Assembly (NCBI RefSeq): GCF_025499465.1
Contig: NZ_JAIMCA010000004.1
Coordinates: 62,001 to 126,000, forward strand
DNA length: 64,000 nt
DNA from: Allobosea sp. BH3
Lineage (GTDB): Bacteria > Pseudomonadota > Alphaproteobacteria > Rhizobiales > Beijerinckiaceae
Direction: 5' to 3'
Part shown: piece after piece, positions 26,296 to 36,167 of the stretch
Layout of the letters: each line of letters begins with the position of its first letter
How positions within the stretch are numbered: the stretch's first letter is position 1
Position numbers and translations under genes: made by a program
Notes under the pieces: model-generated
What the model was told of the DNA's origin: nothing
What the model saw: the letters and a program-made list of their open reading frames with translations, nothing else
Database searches by the model: none

Positions 26296-28659
26296 TCACT
26301 CTGCCGCCATGCGGCTGATCGACTTCTGCGCCGCGCGCCACACCGCCTGCGGCGTGGCCGGCATCGCGATGTCCTCATGGCCGAGCGCGTCGGTGATGGC
26401 GTTGATGACGGCGGGCGGCGAGGCGATGGCGCCGGCCTCCCCGCAGCCCTTGATGCCAAGCGGGTTCGACGGGCAGGGCGTCACCGTCATGCCGACATCG
26501 AAGGATGGCAGATCGTCCGCGCGCGGCATGGTGTAGTCCATGAAGCTCGCGGTCACGAGCTGCCCATCGCCATTGTAGCGCGCGCCTTCCAGCAGCGCCT
26601 GGCCGACGCCCTGGGCGATACCGCCATGGACCTGCCCCTCGACGATCATCGGGTTGATGACGACGCCGAAATCATCCACCGCCGCCCAGCGTTCGATCGA
26701 GGTCACACCGGTCTGCGGGTCGATCTCAAGTTCACAGATATGGACGCCGGCCGGGAAGGTGAAGTTGGTCGGGTCATAGAACGCCCCCTCCTTCAACCCC
26801 GGCTCCAGCTCCTGCCCGTTGAACTTGTGGGCGACATAGGCCTGCAGCGCGCAGGAGCCGAAATCGAGCTTCCGGTCCGTGCCCTTCACCGTGAAATTGC
26901 CGTCGGAGAAATCGATATCGGCCTCGTCGGCCTCCAGCACATAGGCCGCGACCTTCTTGCCCTTGGCGATCACCTTGTCGATCGCCTTGTAGATCGCCGA
27001 CATGCCCACCGCGCCGGAGCGCGAGCCATAGGTGCCCATGCCCATCTGCACCTTGTCGGTGTCGCCATGGATGATCGAGACATTGTCGATCGGGATGCCG
27101 AGCCGGTCCGAGACGAGCTGGGCGAAGGTGGTTTCATGGCCCTGCCCGTGGCTGTGCGAGCCGGTCAGCACCTCGACGGTGCCAATCGGATTGACCCGCA
27201 CCTCTGCCGATTCCCACAGGCCGACGCCCGCGCCGAGCGAACCCACCGCCGCCGAAGGGGCGATGCCGCAGGCCTCGATATAGGAGGAGAACCCGATGCC
27301 GCGCAGCTTGCCGGCCCGCGCGGAGTCGCGCTTGCGCTTGCCGAAGCCCTTGTAGTCGATGATCTCCAGCGCCTTCTTCATGGAAGCGGCATAGTTGCCG
27401 GTGTCATAGGCCATGATGACCGGCGTCTGGTGCGGGAATTTCCGGATGTAGTTCTGCAGCCGGAACTTGGCGGGGTCCTTGCCGAGCTGCCGGGCCGTGA
27501 CCTCGATCAGCCGCTCGACCACGAACGTAGCCTCCGGCCGGCCCGCGCCGCGATAGGCATCGACCGGCGCGGTGTTGGTGTAGACCGCGTCGACCTCGCA
27601 ATAGATCGCCGGGATGTCGTACTGGCCGGAGAGCAGCGGCGCGTAGAGATAGGTCGGCACCGACGAGGAGAAGGTCGACAGATAGGCGCCGAGATTGGCG
27701 GTGGTGTGGACCTTGAGCCCAAGGATCTTGCCCTCGGCGTCGGTCGCGAGTTCGGCATGGGTGACATGGTCGCGGCCATGCGCGTCGGACAGGAAGGCCT
27801 CGGTGCGGTCCGCGGTCCATTTCACCGGCCGCCCGACCTTCTTCGCCGCCCAGACGCAGACCGTCTCCTCTGCATAGATGAAGATCTTGGAGCCGAAGCC
27901 GCCGCCGACATCAGGCGCGATCACCCTGAGCTTGTTCTCCGGCGCGATGCCGATGAAAGCCGAGAGCACGAGCCGCGCCACATGCGGGTTCTGGCTCGTG
28001 GTGAAGAGCGTGAAGACGCCCTCGCCCGCATCGTAGTCGCCGACCGCGGCGCGCGGCTCCATCGCGTTGGGCACGAGCCGGTTGTTGACGAGGTCGAGTT
28101 TCGTGATGTGCTTGGCCGCCTTGAACGCCTTCTCGGTCGCGTCCTTGTCACCCAGATGCCAGTTGAACACCGTATTGTCCGGCGCCTCGTCATGGACGAC
28201 GGTCTTGGCACCTGCGGCCGTGCCCGTGTCGACCACGGCCGGCAGTTCCTGGTAGTCGACGACGATCGCCTCGGCCGCATCCTTCGCCTGCGCCAGCGTC
28301 TCGGCCACGACGACGGCGACATGGTCGCCGACATAGCGCACCTTGCCCTGCGCCAGCGCCGGATGCGGGCCGGCGCGCATCGGCGAGCCGTCCTTGTTGT
28401 GGATCATCCAGCCGCAGATCAGCCCGCCGATCTTGTCGGTGGCGAGATCGGCCCCCGTGAAGACGCCGAGCACGCCCGGCATGGCGGCGGCGGCCTTTGT
28501 ATCGACCGATTTGAGCGTTGCATGCGCATGGGGCGAGCGCAGGAAATAGGCGTGGGCCTGCCCCGGACGATTCACGTCGTCGGTGTAGCGACCCTGCCCC
28601 GTGATGAAACGATGATCTTCCTTGCGGCGGACTGCGGCGCCGATTCCGGTTGCGGACAT
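26296..28659 (-). CDS. coxL: CO-dehydrogenase-type large molybdenum subunit, form II
   Basis: 787 residues from ATG at 28659, with GGGAGGA eight bases upstream; this decides against the in-frame ATG at 28677. The active-site loop at 368-374 reads AYRGAGR, the form II signature, not the AYxCSFR of proven form I CO dehydrogenases, so there is no Cys to hold copper. The molybdenum-hydroxylase motifs [31 protein letters not shown] and the catalytic Glu in [16 protein letters not shown] are present. The true substrate of form II enzymes is often not CO; here it is undetermined. Confidence 0.93.
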   Translation of the reverse strand: MSATGIGAAVRRKEDHRFITGQGRYTDDVNRPGQAHAYFLRSPHAHATLKSVDTKAAAAMPGVLGVFTGADLATDKIGGLICGWMIHNKDGSPMRAGPHPALAQGKVRYVGDHVAVVVAETLAQAKDAAEAIVVDYQELPAVVDTGTAAGAKTVVHDEAPDNTVFNWHLGDKDATEKAFKAAKHITKLDLVNNRLVPNAMEPRAAVGDYDAGEGVFTLFTTSQNPHVARLVLSAFIGIAPENKLRVIAPDVGGGFGSKIFIYAEETVCVWAAKKVGRPVKWTADRTEAFLSDAHGRDHVTHAELATDAEGKILGLKVHTTANLGAYLSTFSSSVPTYLYAPLLSGQYDIPAIYCEVDAVYTNTAPVDAYRGAGRPEATFVVERLIEVTARQLGKDPAKFRLQNYIRKFPHQTPVIMAYDTGNYAASMKKALEIIDYKGFGKRKRDSARAGKLRGIGFSSYIEACGIAPSAAVGSLGAGVGLWESAEVRVNPIGTVEVLTGSHSHGQGHETTFAQLVSDRLGIPIDNVSIIHGDTDKVQMGMGTYGSRSGAVGMSAIYKAIDKVIAKGKKVAAYVLEADEADIDFSDGNFTVKGTDRKLDFGSCALQAYVAHKFNGQELEPGLKEGAFYDPTNFTFPAGVHICELEIDPQTGVTSIERWAAVDDFGVVINPMIVEGQVHGGIAQGVGQALLEGARYNGDGQLVTASFMDYTMPRADDLPSFDVGMTVTPCPSNPLGIKGCGEAGAIASPPAVINAITDALGHEDIAMPATPQAVWRAAQKSISRMAAE

Positions 28660-28750
28660 GATGTTCCTCCCTCGCACGGCGCCTCTGGCGGGCGCCTCAC
28701 TGCATGGAACCTGGTTCGAAAAGCTGCTCAGGCACGCGGGATTCGCGGCC

Positions 28751-29263
<513 letters not shown>

Positions 29264-29593
29264 GAGCACATCTCCTGTGACCCGTCTCCATCCCCCCGTC
29301 CGCCCTCCCTGGGTTTCGGCCGGGTCGAGCCCTTTCGGAATGCGCCGCCCCATCGGGCAGCCCTTCCTTGGAAAAGCTCAAAATCGAATGTGGACCCGCA
29401 GTTTTGCGGGGTCAAGCTAGAGACGGCGGGATGAGACCGGCCGTTTGGCGTTGTTTCTGGCCGATTTCGCCGCATCGGCGACCCGATTGGTGCCGAGAAG
29501 GCCGTGCCGGGGTCCCGTTGCCGGAATTTTAACAGAGCTGCCCTAGAGTCATCCGGCTCGACAGAGCGCTTTTGTCGGCGCGGAGGCCGGTCG
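29264..29593. other. Divergent intergenic region between coxS and the chemoreceptor gene
   Basis: About 330 bases without a convincing gene. It must contain the leftward promoter of the cox-like operon and the rightward promoter of the chemoreceptor. An imperfect inverted repeat GACCCGC...GCGGGGTC lies at about 29393-29413. I see no clear -35/-10 pair. Confidence 0.6.
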
Positions 29594-30937
29594 TTGACGT
29601 CGATTCCCGATCAGGTCGAGCGACGCCTGCGCTCGACAGGTTACGGCGCGCGGGAGCGCAGCGCGCTGCGGTCCTATCGCATTGATGTCAATCTCGTCAT
29701 CAAGGACATCGTCGCCGAGTCATTCGCTTACGGGCGCCAGATCCATACTGGATTGAAGGACCAGCTTGCGTCGCTGACAGATGAACTGCGCGAAGCGACC
29801 GAACAGCATTTCAGATTGATCTTCGAGGGAGATTTCGACGAGCCATACGTCAAGTCGATGGAGCGGGTGTGTACGCTGGAGCGCTTGGTCAAGGTCGGCA
29901 CGCGCTCCCGCGTTTCAATTGCGGCCGCCTTGTTCAGGGTCATCGCGACGAAATCCCGCTTGAGTTCTCTTGTGTTCCGTCGCCGTTTCGCCAAGGACAT
30001 GCAGATCGTCGAGCACGTGCTCGTCATGGACATCAATACCGCGATCACGCTGGACCAGGCGCTCGAGGCGGCCGAAGCGAGGCATCGCAGCGAAGCGTTC
30101 GACGCCGCCGCTCATATGCTGAAGTCGCGGATCGGCACGCTCGATTCGAGGATCAGCGGCGCCGTCGAGCAGTTCGTCTCCACCGCCGACGAGACCAGCC
30201 GCGCCACGCATTTCATCAAGGACACCGTCGGCAAGGTCGCCAACGCTTCGATCGTCGTGCGCGAAAAATCGGCGCAGACGGCCCAGGCCACGGAAGAAAT
30301 GTCCGCCAACATCGCCGACATCGGCCAGCGTGCACGGCAGAGCCTGACGATCACGCATCAGGCCGTGCTCGATGCCGGGCAGATGAACGACGCAATCGTC
30401 AGGCTGCGCGAGGTGACCGGCAGCATCGGCAAGGTCGTCGGCATGATCGCGGATATCGCGGCGCAGACCAACCTGCTGGCGCTCAACGCCACGATCGAGG
30501 CCGCCCGCGCGGGTGAGGCCGGCCGTGGCTTCGCCGTCGTCGCGGCGGAGGTCAAATCGCTGGCGACGCAGACCGCCAGTGCCACGCAGGACATCGGCGG
30601 CCAGATCGCCGACCTCGCCGCCAGCACCGAGGCCTGTGGTGGCCATGCAACCGCCATCGCCGCGACCGTCGATGCCATCCGCCTCGATTCGGAGGCGATC
30701 TCGGAGGCCGTGATGCAGCAGAGCCGTGTCACGGCCATGATCGCTCACGATGCCGCCCTGGTGGCCGACTCCTCCGATGCAGCGATCGAAAGCGCCAACG
30801 CCGTCAACGACAGCCTGACCAGCACCCAGATGGCGCTCGAGCGGGCGAACGCAGCCGCTGCCGACATCGCCCTTCAGGTCGGCTCGGCCGAAGCCGCGGT
30901 CGGCAACGCCCTCGACGCGCTGCGCCGGGCGTCGTGA
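29594..30937 (+). CDS. Soluble methyl-accepting chemotaxis protein with globin-like sensor
   Basis: 447 residues from TTG at 29594, which has GGAGG seven bases upstream; an ATG-less extension to 29504 is possible. No membrane helix is seen. Residues 1-160 resemble the globin-coupled sensor fold ([20 protein letters not shown]), but the position of the heme-binding His carries Glu96 ([11 protein letters not shown]). The C-terminal signalling hairpin has [20 protein letters not shown] and [15 protein letters not shown]. It should relay a cytoplasmic signal to CheA/CheW, none of which is in the window. Heme binding is doubtful. Confidence 0.85.
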   Translation: MTSIPDQVERRLRSTGYGARERSALRSYRIDVNLVIKDIVAESFAYGRQIHTGLKDQLASLTDELREATEQHFRLIFEGDFDEPYVKSMERVCTLERLVKVGTRSRVSIAAALFRVIATKSRLSSLVFRRRFAKDMQIVEHVLVMDINTAITLDQALEAAEARHRSEAFDAAAHMLKSRIGTLDSRISGAVEQFVSTADETSRATHFIKDTVGKVANASIVVREKSAQTAQATEEMSANIADIGQRARQSLTITHQAVLDAGQMNDAIVRLREVTGSIGKVVGMIADIAAQTNLLALNATIEAARAGEAGRGFAVVAAEVKSLATQTASATQDIGGQIADLAASTEACGGHATAIAATVDAIRLDSEAISEAVMQQSRVTAMIAHDAALVADSSDAAIESANAVNDSLTSTQMALERANAAAADIALQVGSAEAAVGNALDALRRAS

Positions 30938-30981
30938 GCGCACTCAGCCCTTACTGACGGGCCGTTGCGAGCAGACGCGGC

Positions 30982-31434
30982 TCAGCCTTCGCTGACCGCT
31001 TTGGCGAAATTGGCGAAGAACTCGTCGGCGAGTTTCTTGGAGACCGAATCGATCAACCGCGCGCCGAGTTGCATCAGCTTGCCGCCGACCTGCGCCTCGA
31101 CATCGTAGCGCAGCAGGGTCTGGCCGCCCTCGGCGTCACTCAGGGCCACCCTGGCCCCGCCCTTGGCGAAGCCCGCGATGCCACCCTCGCCCTCGCCCGA
31201 GATGCGATAGCCATTCGGCGGGTCGATTTCGCTGAGCTCGACCTTTCCCTTGAAGGTCGCCTTCACCGGGCCGAGCTTGACCTTAACGACCGCCGACAAA
31301 TGCGTATCGTCGTCCTTGGTGAGCTGCTCGCAACCGGGGATGCAGGCCTTAAGCACCTCGGGGTCGTTCAGCTTGGCCCAGACCACTTCCTTGGCGGCCG
31401 GCAGCGTGGCCTCGCCCGTCATCGTCATCGCCAT
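30982..31434 (-). CDS. coxG: CoxG-like SRPBCC protein
   Basis: 150 residues from ATG at 31434, six bases after GGGAG. The text MTGEATLPAAKEVVWAKLND, PEVLKACIPGCEQL and YDVEAQVGGKLMQLGARLID is typical of CoxG, a START/SRPBCC-fold protein. In known systems CoxG helps attach CO dehydrogenase to the membrane or quinone pool. It lies apart from the other cox genes, beyond the chemoreceptor, but on the same strand. Confidence 0.9.
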   Translation of the reverse strand: MAMTMTGEATLPAAKEVVWAKLNDPEVLKACIPGCEQLTKDDDTHLSAVVKVKLGPVKATFKGKVELSEIDPPNGYRISGEGEGGIAGFAKGGARVALSDAEGGQTLLRYDVEAQVGGKLMQLGARLIDSVSKKLADEFFANFAKAVSEG

Positions 31435-31571
31435 GGGCATCTCCCGCACTGAAGGGCCGCACGGCGCGGGTTGCAGCCGGCGCGGCTCGAAGGCTATCCA
31501 ATTCCCTATCCATGATCGCAAAGCTTCCGCCGGCACAAGAGGGGAAGCGCCCCGGTCTCATGCGGCCGGCT

Positions 31572-31675
31572 ATAGCATCGGACCGAAAAGTGGAATCCAC
31601 TTTTCGGGAGAATCCGATGCGATATCAATGTGGCCGATCATCGTGATCGCGTCCGATAGGACGCGCGATGATCTA
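31572..31675. repeat. RIME1-like intergenic repeat, copy 2
   Basis: First palindrome GCATCGGACCGAAAAGTGG...CCACTTTTCGGG...CCGATGC, then a second arm GATCATCGTGATCGCGTCC...GCGCGATGATC. It ends next to the AAGGAG ribosome binding site of the aconitase X gene, so if transcribed it would form two hairpins in that leader. Confidence 0.8.
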
Positions 31676-31685
31676 AGGAGACCCG

Positions 31686-32945
31686 ATGCTCGATCTCACC
31701 GCCGAGGAACGCGCCGCCGCGGCGGGGGAAAGCGGCGAAGGCGCGGCCATGGCGATGCGGATCGTCGCCGAGTCGGCCCGCCTGATGGGGGCGCCGCGTC
31801 TGATTCCCGTCGCCTCCGCCCATATCGACGGCGCGCTCTACCATGGCGATTCCGGCACGCTCTTCGCCGAGAAGCTGGTGGAGGGCGGTGCCCGCGTGGC
31901 AGTGCGTGCGAGCCTCAATGTCGGTTCGCTCGCGCCCGCCGGCTGCGCCGCGATCCGCCTGCCCCCGCATGAACGGGACATGGCGCGCCGCATGATGCGC
32001 GCCTATGAGGCGATGGGCTGCGAGCCGAGCTGGACCTGCGCGCCCTATCAGGCCGGACACCGCCCTGCGCTGGGCACGGATGTCGCCTGGGGCGAGTCGA
32101 ATGCTGTCGTGTTCTGCAATTCCGTCCTCGGCGCGCGCACCAACCGCTATGGCGATTTCCTCGATATCGCCTGCGCCATCGCCGGCCGCGCGCCGGATTA
32201 CGGCCTGCATCGGCCCGAGAACCGTCTCGCAACGCTGCTGATCGATCTGAGCGGTCTCTCGCCGGGCCTGCGCCGCAGCGACGTCTTCTATCCCGTGCTC
32301 GGCACGATCCTCGGCCGCGCAGCCGGCGGCGCCGTCGCCGTGATCGAAGGCCTGCAGGGCTGCACCACTGAGGATAGGCTCAAGGCGCTGGGCGCCGCGG
32401 CGGCCTCGGCCGGTGGCGTCGGCCTCTTCCACGTCGCCGGCGTGACGCCGGAGGCGCCTGATGCGGCAACCGCGCTCGGAGGCGCCCCACCGCGCGAACG
32501 CATCACGCTCACCGCCTCCGATGTGGAAGCCGCCCTCGCCCGGCTGTCGACCGCGGGGGAGACCGAGCGCGTCGATGCGGTCGCCGTCGGCTCGCCGCAT
32601 CTGTCGCTGGCGGAGATCGACGAGGTCGAGCAGCGCATGGCGGGGCGGCGCCTGAAGATCCCGCTCTATGCCAATACCGGCCGGCACGTCGTCGGCCCGT
32701 TGGAGGCGCAGGGCCGCAGGCGAGCGCTGGAAGAGGCCGGAATCGTCTTCGTCGTCGACACCTGCATCGTCGTCACGCCAATTCTCCCTGAGCTTGAGGG
32801 TGCGGTGCTGATGACCAACTCCGGCAAGTTCGCCCATTACGCACCGGGCAACACCGGCTATGCGGTGACCTACGGCTCGCTCGGCGAATGCGTCGAGAGC
32901 GCCGTGGCAGGCCGCCTCGTCAGGGAGCCCCGGGCATGGCGTTGA
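31686..32945 (+). CDS. Aconitase X large subunit (AcnX catalytic domain)
   Basis: 419 residues with AAGGAG seven bases before the ATG. The text VASAHIDGALYHGDSGTLFA, VAVRASLNVGSL, TCAPYQAGHRPALGTDVAWG and ESNAVVFCNSVLGARTNRYG is diagnostic of aconitase X (formerly DUF521), with its conserved Cys residues. Bacterial two-subunit AcnX enzymes include cis-3-hydroxy-L-proline dehydratase; archaeal ones dehydrate mevalonate 5-phosphate. The nearby epimerase and imino-acid-oxidase-like genes favour a hydroxyproline role. It overlaps the small-subunit gene by ten bases. Confidence 0.88.
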   Translation: MLDLTAEERAAAAGESGEGAAMAMRIVAESARLMGAPRLIPVASAHIDGALYHGDSGTLFAEKLVEGGARVAVRASLNVGSLAPAGCAAIRLPPHERDMARRMMRAYEAMGCEPSWTCAPYQAGHRPALGTDVAWGESNAVVFCNSVLGARTNRYGDFLDIACAIAGRAPDYGLHRPENRLATLLIDLSGLSPGLRRSDVFYPVLGTILGRAAGGAVAVIEGLQGCTTEDRLKALGAAAASAGGVGLFHVAGVTPEAPDAATALGGAPPRERITLTASDVEAALARLSTAGETERVDAVAVGSPHLSLAEIDEVEQRMAGRRLKIPLYANTGRHVVGPLEAQGRRRALEEAGIVFVVDTCIVVTPILPELEGAVLMTNSGKFAHYAPGNTGYAVTYGSLGECVESAVAGRLVREPRAWR

Positions 32946-33364
32946 AGGCAACGTGGGAGCTGAAAGCTGAAATCCTCCTGCCCGGCGGCCCGATAGGCGG
33001 CGAGTGCCTGGCTCTGACAGCGCCGATCAGCTTCTGGGGCGGCGTCGATCCCCGCAGCGGCCTCATCATCGATGCGCGCCACCCCGAGCGTGGCCGCGAC
33101 ATTGCCGGGACGATCCTCGCCCTTCCCGGCACGATCGGCTCGTCCTCGGCTTCAGCCGTGCTGCTGGAGCTGGTCCATGCCGGACGGGCGCCGGCGGCGC
33201 TGCTGATGGACGCACCCGACGCCATCCTGCTGCTCGGCCTCGTCGTCGCCCGCGAAATGGGCTGGCCGACCCCACCCGCCTATCGGCTGCCGGCGACAGA
33301 GCAGAAGCAGCTCGCGGGGAAGAGGCTTTCGATCTCGGCGGAAGGTGTAATCCGGGCGGAGTGA
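32936..33364 (+). CDS. Aconitase X small (swivel) subunit
   Basis: 142 residues. PISFWGGVDPRSGLIIDARH and LPGTIGSSSASAVLLELVHA are the recognised core of the DUF126 swivel domain that completes the AcnX active site; the SSSAS serines are the substrate-binding part. The start lies inside the end of the large-subunit gene, so the two are coupled. In some organisms both domains form one polypeptide; here they are separate. Confidence 0.88.
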   Translation: MALKATWELKAEILLPGGPIGGECLALTAPISFWGGVDPRSGLIIDARHPERGRDIAGTILALPGTIGSSSASAVLLELVHAGRAPAALLMDAPDAILLLGLVVAREMGWPTPPAYRLPATEQKQLAGKRLSISAEGVIRAE

Positions 33365-33377
33365 GCGATTCATCAGG

Positions 33378-33460
33378 CGTCATTCTTGGGCTTGCCCCGA
33401 GAATCTCATGATCAGAGCGCGCTGGTTTCAGAGATGGTCGGGTCAAGCCCGACCATGACG
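33378..33460. repeat. CGTCAT...ATGACG intergenic repeat R5
   Basis: CGTCATTCTTGGGCTTGCCCCGAG on the left (about half of it palindromic) and GGTCGGGTCAAGCCCGACC then ATGACG on the right. The two arms have different cores. It sits between convergent genes. Confidence 0.8.
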
Positions 33461-33468
33461 CCCGGCCC

Positions 33469-33987
33469 CTAGACCGCCCCGAAAACCCGCTGGCGATAGA
33501 TCAGGCCGCCGCCCTGCCCCGTCCCGCCGAGGCCGACGACCTCGCCGATGAGGATGCGATGGCTGGCGATGTCATGCGTCGCGACGAGCCGGCAGTCGAA
33601 GGCAGCCACAGCATCGAGTAGAACCGGCGCACCGGTCGCAAGCTGGCCCCAGGGCGCCGTCGCGAAACGGGCCTCGCCATTGATGCCGCGCCGGCTGGCG
33701 AAGATCTCGGCGAGATCGGCGCCGTCGCCGGGCAAGGTGTTGATGCAGAAGATGCCGCTCGCCTCGATGGCGGCCAGCGTCCGGCTCGACCTGGCGATGC
33801 AGGCCAGCACGGTCGGCGGCGTGTCCGACACAGAGGCCACGGCCGTCGCGGTCAACCCCGTTCGCCCTGCAGGGCCCAGCGTCGTCACGACATGGACGGC
33901 ACTGACGACCTGCGCCATCGCATCGCGAAACGCGGGCGGCTCCGGGCGCTCGGGCACCGGCGGCAGAGGGTGAACGGTCTTGGTCAT
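33469..33987 (-). CDS. Flavin reductase family protein
   Basis: 172 residues of the FMN-binding split-barrel flavin reductase type: MAQVVSAVHVVTTLGPAGRT, GLTATAVASVSDTPPTVLAC, INTLPGDGADLAEIFASR and HRILIGEVVGL. It would reduce FMN or FAD with NAD(P)H and usually supplies a two-component monooxygenase. No partner monooxygenase is next to it. A TGATATATCA site lies 114 bases upstream, the same motif as between gntR and the flavoprotein, so it is probably in the same regulon. Confidence 0.85.
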   Translation of the reverse strand: MTKTVHPLPPVPERPEPPAFRDAMAQVVSAVHVVTTLGPAGRTGLTATAVASVSDTPPTVLACIARSSRTLAAIEASGIFCINTLPGDGADLAEIFASRRGINGEARFATAPWGQLATGAPVLLDAVAAFDCRLVATHDIASHRILIGEVVGLGGTGQGGGLIYRQRVFGAV

Positions 33988-34099
33988 CGGCTCGATCGGA
34001 CTACGTCGGCGGGCTTCCGCAGCTTATCCGACCATGTAGAGGCTCGCAGCGGCGAATGCCAGCGGCCACCGGCCGCGAACACGGCACTGCAATATCCCA

Positions 34100-34111
34100 C
34101 TGATATATCAA
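34100..34111. promoter_or_regulatory. GntR-type operator-like site upstream of the flavin reductase gene
   Basis: CTGATATATCAA at 34100-34111, matching the TTGATATATCAA found at 34862-34873 with one change. It lies between the end of gntR and the start of the flavin reductase gene. Assignment to the neighbouring GntR protein is inference. Confidence 0.6.
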
Positions 34112-34129
34112 TTTGCCCGAGATCGACGT

Positions 34130-34819
34130 TCAACTTGTCACGACGGCGAGCAGCCCCTTGCGCAAATGCAGCATAAGCGTGTCGCTGGCCGCCGCGGCGG
34201 CCTCCGGATCGGCAGCTCCAATCGCCTGTGCCAGAGCTCCGTGATGGAGCGCCGACGGCCCCAAATCGTCCCGGCGCTCGAAATGATACCAGGCGCGGCG
34301 GATCAGGACCTGCAGCGGCTCGACAGCCCGCGTCGCATAGGGGCTGCGCGCGGCCGCCGCCACGGCGGCATCGAGCTCCTTGTCGACGCGCATGAACGCA
34401 GTCGCATCGCCCGAGTCGGCCGCCAGCCGCATTTCCCGTGAGGCCTCGACGATGGCGATCCGCTCCGACGGGCTGGCCCGCAACGCGGCTTCCTTGACGA
34501 CCAGCCGCTCCAGCACCTGACGCGCGTCGAGCGCGGCCATGATGTCGATGGCGTTGATGTCGGCGACAAGGATGCCCTTGCGCGGCAGGATTTCGACCAT
34601 GCCGTGTTGCGCCAGTCGGATCAAAGCCTCGCGCACGGGCGTGCGGCCCAATCCGACGAGTTCTATGAGCTGCGCTTCTGTCAGCGTCCCGCCAGGCGGC
34701 AGCGAGAGCGTCACGATCGCTTCTTCCAGCCGGCGATAGGCGATCTCGGCGAGGCTGTGGCCGGCCGTGCCCGCCCCATCGCCTGCCCTTACCGGATCGG
34801 CCGCGCCCTTCCGGCTCAT
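34130..34819 (-). CDS. GntR/FadR-family (FCD) transcription regulator
   Basis: 229 residues. An N-terminal winged helix contains LAEIAYRRLEEAIVTLSLPP, GRTPVREALIRLAQHGMVEI and LPRKGILVADI. The C-terminal two-thirds is a helical FCD ligand domain. Such regulators usually respond to an organic acid or amino-acid derivative. Operator-like palindromes lie in its own upstream region and before the flavin reductase gene. The ligand may be a hydroxyproline-pathway compound, an inference from its neighbours. Confidence 0.88.
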   Translation of the reverse strand: MSRKGAADPVRAGDGAGTAGHSLAEIAYRRLEEAIVTLSLPPGGTLTEAQLIELVGLGRTPVREALIRLAQHGMVEILPRKGILVADINAIDIMAALDARQVLERLVVKEAALRASPSERIAIVEASREMRLAADSGDATAFMRVDKELDAAVAAAARSPYATRAVEPLQVLIRRAWYHFERRDDLGPSALHHGALAQAIGAADPEAAAAASDTLMLHLRKGLLAVVTS

Positions 34820-34857
34820 GCTCCCTCCGTCCGCACAGCGGCAACCATCTCTTCAGC

Positions 34858-34891
34858 CAGCTTGATATATCAATTGAGATATATCAAGCTG
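34858..34891. promoter_or_regulatory. Double palindromic operator between gntR and the flavoprotein gene
   Basis: A perfect 14-base inverted repeat, CAGCTTGATATATC and GATATATCAAGCTG, with AATTGA between. It contains TTGATATATCAA at 34862-34873 and a second GATATATCAAG copy at 34878-34888. It lies between the two divergent starts (34819 and 34928), so one site could control both promoters. Confidence 0.75.
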
Positions 34892-34927
34892 GGTAATTGC
34901 TCGGCAGATTGAGGTATCGTCCCTGTC

Positions 34928-36160
34928 ATGAAGGTCGCGGTCGTCGGGGCTGGCATCGTCGGGGTTGCCGTCGCTCACGCGCTCCTCGACGAGGGGCACG
35001 AGGTGCTGCTGGTCGAGAGTCGGGAGCCGGCCTTCGGCCCCTCGCGCGGCAATGCCGGCTGGATCGCGCATACCGACATTCTCCCGATCGCGAGCCCCAA
35101 GATCCTGCGGCAGGTTCCGAAGTTCCTGGCCGATCCGCTAGGCCCGCTCAGCATCCGCCCGGCCTATCTGCCGAAGCTCCTGCCCTGGCTCGTCCGCTTC
35201 GTCCTCGCCGCCCGTCCCCATGCCTATGAGCGCTCGATCGCTGGGCTCGGCGCCCTCCAGCAACGCGCCCTGCCCGCTTGGCAGGCGCGCGCCGAAAAAA
35301 CCGGCCTCACCCGCCACATCCATCATAATGGCGGCCTCTACGTCTTTGGCGACACCGACGTCCTGGAAGGCGCGCGGTCGATTGCGAAGCGCCAGGCTTC
35401 CTTCGGCATCCGGGTCGAGATCATCGGTCCCGACGCCCTGCGCGAGCTCGAGCCCGCCCTGAAGCCCCGCTTCGCCGGGGCGGCCTGGCATCCCGACACC
35501 GCCCATATCAGCGATCCGCACCAGCTGACGCTCGCGCTGTTCGAGGCGGCTCTGGCGAGGGGCGCCGTCTTCGAGAAGGCGGAGGTGAGCAACATCTCGC
35601 TGGGCGACCGCCCTGCCCTCATCGGACGTGACGGCTGGCAGCGCGTCGCCGACCGTGTCGTGGTCGCGGCCGGCGCCTGGGCCAAGCCGCTTGCGGCTGC
35701 GATGGGCGACGCCGTGCCGCTCGACACCGAGCGCGGCTACAATGTCAGCTTCCCGGATGTCTCCGGCATCCTCGCCCGCCCCGTCTCCTTCGAGGGGCAC
35801 GGCTTCGTCGCCACGCCCCTCGATTCAGGCTTCCGCATCGGCGGCGCGGTCGAATTCGCCGGCCTGCATGCCCCGCCCAATCATGCGCGCACGCGCCGGC
35901 TCTACGACAAGGCGTCCAGCCTGATCGACGGGCTCCCGCCCTTCGAGAGCGGCCGGCTCTGGATGGGCTTCCGCCCCTCGCTGCCCGATTCACTGCCGGT
36001 CATCGGCAGGGCCAGCCGCAACCCCAACGTCCTCTACGCCTTCGGCCATGGCCACTACGGCATGACGCAGTCCCACGCGACCGCCGATCTCGTTGCCGCA
36101 CTCGTCGCCGGCCGCGAGCCTGCCATCGATCTTGCGCCGTTCAGCCCGAAGCGGTTCTGA
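34928..36160 (+). CDS. FAD-dependent D-amino-acid dehydrogenase-like oxidoreductase
   Basis: 410 residues of the DAO/DadA family. The dinucleotide fold is VAVVGAGIVGVAVAHALLDE at 3-22, followed by SRGNAGWIAH and near the end GFRPSLPDSLPVIGRAS and GHGHYGMTQSHATADLVAAL. Such enzymes oxidise D-amino or D-imino acids. Next to a 4-hydroxyproline epimerase, the best guess is cis-4-hydroxy-D-proline dehydrogenase. It is divergent from gntR across the double operator. Confidence 0.82.
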   Translation: MKVAVVGAGIVGVAVAHALLDEGHEVLLVESREPAFGPSRGNAGWIAHTDILPIASPKILRQVPKFLADPLGPLSIRPAYLPKLLPWLVRFVLAARPHAYERSIAGLGALQQRALPAWQARAEKTGLTRHIHHNGGLYVFGDTDVLEGARSIAKRQASFGIRVEIIGPDALRELEPALKPRFAGAAWHPDTAHISDPHQLTLALFEAALARGAVFEKAEVSNISLGDRPALIGRDGWQRVADRVVVAAGAWAKPLAAAMGDAVPLDTERGYNVSFPDVSGILARPVSFEGHGFVATPLDSGFRIGGAVEFAGLHAPPNHARTRRLYDKASSLIDGLPPFESGRLWMGFRPSLPDSLPVIGRASRNPNVLYAFGHGHYGMTQSHATADLVAALVAGREPAIDLAPFSPKRF

Positions 36161-36167
36161 TACGGCC

